This document shows, in pieces, positions 1 through 5,316 of a DNA stretch of 5,316 nucleotides. Positions within the stretch are counted from its first letter, which is position 1. Each line of letters opens with the position of its first letter. The notes beneath the pieces were generated by a model, which ran no database searches, had not been told where the DNA came from, and saw only the letters and a program-made list of their open reading frames with translations. A program made the translations under genes and the position numbers. Origin of the DNA: Candidatus Pygmaiobacter gallistercoris (GTDB lineage Bacteria > Bacillota > Clostridia > Oscillospirales > Ruminococcaceae); assembly GCA_019113125.1 (NCBI GenBank), contig DXIA01000041.1, positions 1 through 5,316 on the forward strand, written 5' to 3'.

Positions 1-2464
<2,464 letters not shown>

Positions 2465-2475
2465 GCTTTGATCCG

Positions 2476-2508
2476 ATGCGGTCCGCACCCTGCGGGCCGC
2501 ATTTTTTT
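2476..2508 (+). terminator. Rho-independent terminator of secA
   Basis: An 11-bp stem pairs 2476-2486 with 2492-2502. Ten pairs are Watson-Crick and one is G-U (2482/2496). The loop is five bases (ACCCT, 2487-2491), and seven consecutive T follow (2502-2508). It starts 12 bases after the secA stop codon and has the classic intrinsic terminator form, so it isolates secA from the glycosidase unit. Confidence 0.93.
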
Positions 2509-2511
2509 GCA

Positions 2512-2540
2512 TGGAAATTTCACCCTCCGCATGATATAAT
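2512..2540 (+). promoter_or_regulatory. Extended -10 sigma-A promoter for the GH13 gene
   Basis: A perfect TATAAT at 2535-2540 is preceded by TG at 2532-2533, giving the extended -10 form TGnTATAAT. The best -35 is TGGAAA at 2512-2517 (4 of 6 matches to TTGACA) with the optimal 17-bp spacer. A weak -35 combined with an extended -10 is a usual trade-off. Transcription would begin near 2547, leaving a leader of about 42 bases. It lies only four bases past the T-run of the secA terminator, so the glycosidase has its own transcript. Confidence 0.8.
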
Positions 2541-2556
2541 ACCTTATAGAATAAAA

Positions 2557-2570
2557 TCCGGCGTGCCGGA
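2557..2570 (+). promoter_or_regulatory. 14-bp palindrome in the GH13 leader (hairpin or operator)
   Basis: TCCGGC-GT-GCCGGA is a perfect inverted repeat with 6-bp arms, placed between the predicted transcription start (about 2547) and the Shine-Dalgarno sequence (2573-2577). In RNA it can fold as a 5-bp GC-rich stem with a CGUG loop, ending three bases before AGGAG. It could be a roadblock operator for a sugar-responsive repressor, or an RNA hairpin affecting ribosome access or message stability. The sequence alone does not decide which. No terminator T-run follows it. Confidence 0.5.
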
Positions 2571-2572
2571 AA

Positions 2573-2577
2573 AGGAG
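2573..2577 (+). promoter_or_regulatory. Ribosome binding site that decides the GH13 start
   Basis: AGGAG lies 2 bases before an in-frame GTG (2580) and 11 bases before an in-frame ATG (2589). Two bases is too close for initiation, while 11 is long but workable. ATG at 2589 is therefore preferred. It also gives an N-terminus (MRQPKWW...) that reaches the conserved AVVYQIYPRSF strand directly, as is usual in this family. Confidence 0.65.
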
Positions 2578-2588
2578 AAGTGACCGAT

Positions 2589-4262
2589 ATGCGTCAACCG
2601 AAATGGTGGCAGGATGCCGTGGTCTACCAGATCTATCCCCGCAGCTTTTACGATTCCAACGCAGACGGCATGGGCGACCTTGCCGGCATCACCGCCAAGC
2701 TTGATTACATCGCCTCCCTCGGGGTGGACATCGTCTGGAGCTGCCCCTTCTTTGTCAGCCCCTGGGCCGATGGCGGCTATGACGTCGCCGACTACCGCTC
2801 CATCGATCCGGCCTTCGGCACCATGGCGGATTTTGAGGCGATGATCGAGGGAATCCACGCCCGCGGCATGCGGTTTATGATGGACTTTGTCGGCAACCAC
2901 ACCTCGGACGAGCACCCCTGGTTTCAGGCGGCGCTCCAGGACAAAAACAGCCCCTACCACGACTATTATATCTTCCGCCCGGGGAAAAACGGCGCCGAGC
3001 CGAGCAACTGGGCCAGCATCTTCGGCGGCAGCGCCTGGGAGTACGTCCCGCATCTCGATGAATACTATCTGCACCTGTTCGCCAAAAAGCAGCCGGATCT
3101 CAACTGGGAAAACCCCGCCGTGGTGCAGGAGGTCATCGACATCCTGCGCTTTTGGGCGGACAAGGGGGTGGACGGCTATCGACTGGACGCGATCAACTAC
3201 CTCTATAAAGACCCGGATTTTCCGGATGTCGAGCCGATGCCGGGCAGCCGGTATGGATTCGCCACCGAGCACTACGCCAACAAGCCTCGGATCAACGATC
3301 ATTTCCGTGCGCTGCACGACGCCGTCTTCGGCCCGCGCGGCCTGACCACCGTCGCCGAGGTCGCCTATCTCGACGAAAAGGTGGCGCGGGAATACGCCGA
3401 TCCCGCCCGCGGCGAGCTGGATGCGCTCTATCCGTTCGACCTTCTCAATGTCGATCAGGACGGCTACGACAAATTTTCACCCCGCCCACTGGATCTGGTA
3501 CAGCTGAAGGCCGCACTCGCCCACTGGCAGCAGATGATGCAGGATCACGGATGGCTCGCCCTGTTCCTCGGCAATCACGACCAGCCGCGCGCGGTCAGCC
3601 GGTTTGGCGATGAGGGAGAATTCCGGGCCCGCTCGGCCAAGATGCTGGCCAACGCGATGTATTTTTTGCGGGGCACCCCTTATCTCTATCAGGGGGAAGA
3701 GCTCGGGATGACCAATCCCCACTACACCAGCCTGTCCCAGTTCCGGGATGTCGAGGCGCTCAACGCACTGGCGGAGGGCCTTGCCCGCGGGGAGAGCGAG
3801 GCGCACTGGCTGAAACTGCTCAATGATCGCTCCCGGGACGGCGGGCGCGCGCCCTTCTCCTGGAACAGTGCCCCGAATGCCGGTTTCACCACCGGCAAGC
3901 CCTGGATGGATCCCTGTGCCAACGCGGGGGAGATCAATGCCGCCGCAGAGGAGGACGACCCCGATTCGGTACTCAACTTCTACCGCAAACTGATCCGGGT
4001 GCGCAAGGGGCGGCCCGCGGTCCTGTTCGGCAAAACTGAATTTTTGCTGCCGGAGGATCCCGACCTGATGGTCTATACCCGCACCGATGAGGCTGAGGCA
4101 CTGCTCTCGGTCAACAACTTCTCTTCCCTTTCCCGTACCTTTGCCCTGCCCGATGCCTTTCTCGGCGCTGAGCTGCTGCTCTCAAACTGCGGCGATTTGA
4201 AGATCCGGGACGGCGTTGTCACCCTTCGCCCGTGGGAGGGATTCACCCTGCTCACCCATTGA
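2589..4262 (+). CDS. GH13 alpha-glucosidase / oligo-1,6-glucosidase family enzyme
   Basis: This is a 557-residue cytoplasmic glycoside hydrolase (no signal peptide) that should release glucose from the non-reducing end of short alpha-glucans by the retaining GH13 mechanism. Numbered from the ATG at 2589: the first barrel strand AVVYQIYPRSF is at 10-20; a calcium loop with Asp22, Asn24, Asp26 and Asp30; region I DFVGNH (99-104); the QPDLN signature (168-172); region II GYRLDAIN with nucleophile Asp200; region III TVAEV with acid/base Glu257; and region IV LGNHDQPR with stabiliser Asp331. A beta-sandwich domain makes up about the last 80 residues. Length and motifs fit the oligo-1,6-glucosidase, trehalose-6-phosphate hydrolase and alpha-glucosidase group. 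Ala201 follows the nucleophile; Val there goes with alpha-1,6 specificity, so an alpha-1,4 preference (maltose, maltodextrins) is inferred. No sugar transporter or regulator lies beside it. It has its own promoter and terminator. GTG at 2580 is the alternative start. Confidence 0.93.
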   Translation: MRQPKWWQDAVVYQIYPRSFYDSNADGMGDLAGITAKLDYIASLGVDIVWSCPFFVSPWADGGYDVADYRSIDPAFGTMADFEAMIEGIHARGMRFMMDFVGNHTSDEHPWFQAALQDKNSPYHDYYIFRPGKNGAEPSNWASIFGGSAWEYVPHLDEYYLHLFAKKQPDLNWENPAVVQEVIDILRFWADKGVDGYRLDAINYLYKDPDFPDVEPMPGSRYGFATEHYANKPRINDHFRALHDAVFGPRGLTTVAEVAYLDEKVAREYADPARGELDALYPFDLLNVDQDGYDKFSPRPLDLVQLKAALAHWQQMMQDHGWLALFLGNHDQPRAVSRFGDEGEFRARSAKMLANAMYFLRGTPYLYQGEELGMTNPHYTSLSQFRDVEALNALAEGLARGESEAHWLKLLNDRSRDGGRAPFSWNSAPNAGFTTGKPWMDPCANAGEINAAAEEDDPDSVLNFYRKLIRVRKGRPAVLFGKTEFLLPEDPDLMVYTRTDEAEALLSVNNFSSLSRTFALPDAFLGAELLLSNCGDLKIRDGVVTLRPWEGFTLLTH

Positions 4263-4291
4263 GATTATTTGCCCGTTTTACGACCTTTTCG

Positions 4292-4336
4292 GCGTCAGAG
4301 TTTCCCATTTTCGGGAGCTTTGGCGCTTATTTTTTT
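4292..4336 (+). terminator. Wobble-rich intrinsic terminator after the GH13 gene
   Basis: A 14-bp stem pairs 4292-4305 with 4313-4326 around a 7-base loop (4306-4312). Ten pairs are Watson-Crick and four are G-U (4295/4323, 4298/4320, 4301/4317, 4303/4315). A T-rich tract follows at 4327-4336 (nine T, one A). It starts 30 bases after the glycosidase stop. The wobbles become A-C mismatches on the other strand, so it acts only in the + direction. It separates the glycosidase from the marR unit. Confidence 0.78.
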
Positions 4337-4363
4337 CTTCACAAAATTTTCTCTTTTTCCTCT

Positions 4364-4378
4364 ATTGACAAAGTCAAT
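4364..4378. promoter_or_regulatory. Perfect inverted repeat over the marR -35 box (likely MarR operator)
   Basis: ATTGAC-AAA-GTCAAT is a perfect dyad with 6-bp arms and a 3-base spacer. The -35 hexamer TTGACA (4365-4370) lies wholly inside it. MarR-family dimers bind short palindromes of this size, often over the promoter of their own gene, so binding here would block RNA polymerase. That MarR is the ligand is inferred from position; the dyad itself is plain in the sequence. Confidence 0.72.
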
Positions 4379-4393
4379 CAACCGCTGTATTAT
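4365..4393 (+). promoter_or_regulatory. Strong sigma-A promoter of marR
   Basis: A consensus -35 TTGACA (4365-4370), a 17-bp spacer and -10 TATTAT (4388-4393, 5 of 6 matches) form a near-ideal housekeeping promoter. An A/T-rich stretch upstream (about 4327-4364) could act as an UP element. The start is expected near 4400, inside the first 20-bp repeat, giving a leader of about 77 bases. The strength suggests a promoter normally held down by a repressor. Confidence 0.88.
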
Positions 4394-4394
4394 A

Positions 4395-4454
4395 TTGTTC
4401 GTGTCCTAACAGTTTTGTTCGTGTCCTAACAGTTTTGTTCGCGTCCTAACAGTC
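4395..4454 (+). repeat. Three tandem 20-bp repeats in the marR leader (candidate operator array)
   Basis: The unit TTGTTCGTGTCCTAACAGTT occurs at 4395-4414 and again, identically, at 4415-4434. A third copy at 4435-4454 has two changes (T to C at 4442 and 4454). Each unit holds the dyad TGTTCG-N4-CTAACA (5 of 6 arm positions match) at 4396-4411, 4416-4431 and 4436-4451. Both substitutions fall outside the dyad arms. Half-sites TGTT and AACA thus alternate six times. The array runs from just after the -10 box, across the expected transcription start, to eight bases before the ribosome binding site. The 20-bp period is close to two helical turns, so bound dimers would lie on one DNA face. Replication slippage probably made the copies; an operator role is inferred. 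Confidence 0.85.
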
Positions 4455-4476
4455 TTGAGGGAAGGAGGTTGATCGG

Positions 4477-4908
4477 ATGAACCGAGAGCACGATTTTGGC
4501 TTAAAGCTGAATATCCTCTCGCATAAGCTGAAAAAACACCTTAACGCAGTGCTTTCCGATCTCGGCATCACCGGCGTGCAGAGCCGGATCCTGCATTACA
4601 TTCTGGTTCATTACTCGTCCGGGGCGGTTTTTCAGCGGGACATCGAGGCGGTTTTCGGGCTCAGTCGTTCCACGGCAACCGGGATCCTTCAGCTGCTTGA
4701 GCGGGACGGCATGATCCGGCGGGAGAGCGTTTCCACCGATGCGCGACTCAAGAGCCTTGTGCCGACCGAAAAAGCGGCCCGCATTGACGAGGAGGTTCTC
4801 GAATCCATCACCGCAATCGAGCGCCGGTTGGTGAGGGACATTTCGGTCGAAGAACAGGAGATCTTTCTGTCGGTCGCGGACCGCATGGCGCGCAATCTGG
4901 ACAATTAA
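4477..4908 (+). CDS. MarR-family winged-helix transcriptional regulator
   Basis: This 143-residue protein has the usual MarR length. These cytoplasmic dimers repress efflux, stress or catabolic genes and let go of DNA when a small ligand or oxidant is sensed. An N-terminal dimerisation helix (about 5-30) is followed by the winged helix-turn-helix. Helices span about 33-60, the recognition helix is LSRSTATGILQLLERDGMI (62-80), and the wing carries Asp88, Arg90 and Lys92 of the family's DxRxK motif. A long C-terminal helix (about 100-142) completes the dimer interface. Start choice is firm: AAGGAGG (4462-4468) is eight bases before the ATG. The gene follows a strong promoter with palindromic elements and precedes an ABC exporter gene by 91 bases. 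This is the common layout of a self-regulated efflux operon. The ligand cannot be read from the sequence, and Cys is absent, so thiol-based redox sensing is unlikely. Confidence 0.94.
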   Translation: MNREHDFGLKLNILSHKLKKHLNAVLSDLGITGVQSRILHYILVHYSSGAVFQRDIEAVFGLSRSTATGILQLLERDGMIRRESVSTDARLKSLVPTEKAARIDEEVLESITAIERRLVRDISVEEQEIFLSVADRMARNLDN

Positions 4909-4939
4909 GCCCTTTGCAGCCCCGCTGCACGGCTTTTTT
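4907..4939 (+). terminator. Intrinsic terminator overlapping the marR stop codon
   Basis: The outer stem pairs 4907-4911 with 4931-4935. A small internal loop (CTT opposite C) is followed by an inner 6-bp stem, TGCAGC (4915-4920) with GCTGCA (4924-4929), around a CCC loop. Six T follow (4934-4939). The last two bases of the marR stop codon form the foot of the stem. It lies between marR and the transporter gene, so it should reduce, not necessarily abolish, transcription into the transporter. Confidence 0.78.
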
Positions 4940-4948
4940 AGATAGATC

Positions 4949-4968
4949 GGAACGGTGTCCGCCGTTCT
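4949..4968. promoter_or_regulatory. Inverted repeat between the terminator and the ABC gene
   Basis: GAACGG (4950-4955) and CCGTTC (4962-4967) are perfect 6-bp arms around TGTCCG, with a further G-T pair at 4949/4968. No T-run follows, so this is not a terminator. It could be a leader hairpin that stabilises the transporter message, or an operator. I find no convincing promoter in the 91-base gap, so the transporter most likely depends on readthrough from the marR promoter. Confidence 0.4.
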
Positions 4969-4999
4969 CTGTGAGTATTTAGAGATGGGAGAGAAGTCT

Positions 5000-5316
5000 A
5001 TGATCAAAATTTTGGCAAAAAGTATCCGGGAATACAAAAAGCCTTCTCTGCTCGCCCCTGTGTTTGTCACCGGCGAGGTCATCATGGAATGTATCATCCC
5101 CTTCGTCACCGCCAATCTGGTCAACCAGATCCGGGCCGGCTGCTCGATGGGTGTGATTCTTCGCTATGGCCTGGTGCTGGTGATTATGGCAACCCTGTCG
5201 CTGTTGTTCGGCGCTGCGGCGGGCAATGCCTGCGCCAAGGCGAGCTGCGGATTTGCCAAGAATCTGCGCAAGGATATGTTCTACCGGATTCAGGACTATT
5301 CGTTTGAAAATATCGA
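5000..5316 (+). CDS. ABC exporter half-transporter, N-terminal part (runs off the window)
   Basis: The frame opens at ATG 5000, eight bases after GGAG (4988-4991), and stays open to the window end (105 full codons). Hydrophobic stretches at about residues 16-40 and 52-75 look like the first two transmembrane helices of a type I ABC exporter domain. The following stretch, with LRKDMFYRIQDYSFENI at 89-105, matches the conserved cytoplasmic coupling segment after TM2 in bacterial multidrug half-transporters (MdlB/LmrA/BmrCD-like). The ATP-binding domain, expected after about residue 330, lies beyond the window. Following a MarR gene, it is probably the first of a heterodimeric exporter pair for drugs, peptides or other toxic molecules. 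The substrate is unknown, and a second ABC gene downstream is an expectation, not something seen here. Confidence 0.85.
   Translation, partial: MIKILAKSIREYKKPSLLAPVFVTGEVIMECIIPFVTANLVNQIRAGCSMGVILRYGLVLVIMATLSLLFGAAAGNACAKASCGFAKNLRKDMFYRIQDYSFENI

Noticed and set aside
2544..3317. 257-codon open frame on the - strand inside the GH13 gene
   Set aside because: It is antisense to a gene with every GH13 catalytic motif, and it has no recognisable domain. Long antisense frames are expected in GC-rich coding DNA.
4232..4429. 65-codon + frame spanning the GH13 end and the marR promoter
   Set aside because: It has no ribosome binding site, overlaps the GH13 3' end, and reads through a terminator, a promoter and the repeats. 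Not a gene.
4395..4454. Tandem repeats as a CRISPR array or replication iterons
   Set aside because: The units abut without spacers, there are only three, and they lie inside a promoter-leader region. No cas, rep or DnaA-box context is visible.
4395..4476. Riboswitch or T-box in the marR leader
   Set aside because: The transcript leader is only about 77 bases and mostly direct repeats. No conserved aptamer core, terminator/antiterminator pair or T-box sequence is seen.
4929..4965. Alternative pairing of ACGGC (4929-4933) with GCCGT (4961-4965) as an antiterminator
   Set aside because: The second segment is transcribed after the T-run, too late to prevent terminator folding. Five base pairs are also weak.
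4940..4999. Separate promoter for the ABC gene
   Set aside because: Candidate -10 boxes (TAGATA near 4939, TATTTA near 4976) lack -35 boxes at acceptable spacing. Not supported.
4501..5124. 207-codon open frame on the - strand across marR and the start of the ABC gene
   Set aside because: It runs through the intergenic terminator and opposite two clear + strand proteins, and its product looks like no family I know. It is a composition shadow.
5089..5307. 72-codon + frame inside the ABC gene
   Set aside because: It overlaps the ABC exporter frame, which has a good ribosome binding site, transmembrane segments and conserved motifs.

Overview
The window reads as a piece of a GC-rich bacterial chromosome. 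The encoded proteins look like those of a Firmicute, most likely a high-GC member of the Clostridia (Oscillospirales-like). I infer this from the SecA sequence, the clean sigma-A type promoters (TTGACA/TATTAT, TGnTATAAT), the strong AGGAGG-type ribosome binding sites and the marR-ABC transporter arrangement. No comparison could be run, so the taxonomy is a judgement. All four protein genes lie on the + strand, in three separate transcription units.

Bases 1-2464 hold most of secA, the preprotein translocase ATPase. The window begins inside the gene, just before the Walker A motif, so about 100 N-terminal residues are missing. A textbook intrinsic terminator (2476-2508) closes this unit. Next comes an extended -10 promoter (2512-2540) and a short leader with a 14-bp perfect palindrome. 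These lead into a cytoplasmic glycoside hydrolase family 13 enzyme (2589-4262), of the oligo-1,6-glucosidase/alpha-glucosidase type. It has all four catalytic regions and a calcium loop. A wobble-rich terminator (4292-4336) follows it.

The third unit starts in a 214-bp intergenic region that is dense with signals. A consensus promoter (4365-4393) has its -35 box inside a perfect inverted repeat (4364-4378). Three tandem 20-bp repeats (4395-4454) sit between the -10 box and the ribosome binding site. They drive a MarR-family repressor (4477-4908), whose stop codon lies inside an intrinsic terminator hairpin (4907-4939). After that comes the first ~105 residues of an ABC exporter half-transporter (5000 to window end). 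The likely logic is a MarR repressor that controls itself and a downstream drug or toxin exporter.

I found no RNA genes, CRISPR array, insertion sequence, attachment site or origin. I see no undescribed defence or mobile system here. The most notable feature is the operator/repeat architecture in front of marR, together with the terminator between marR and the transporter gene.
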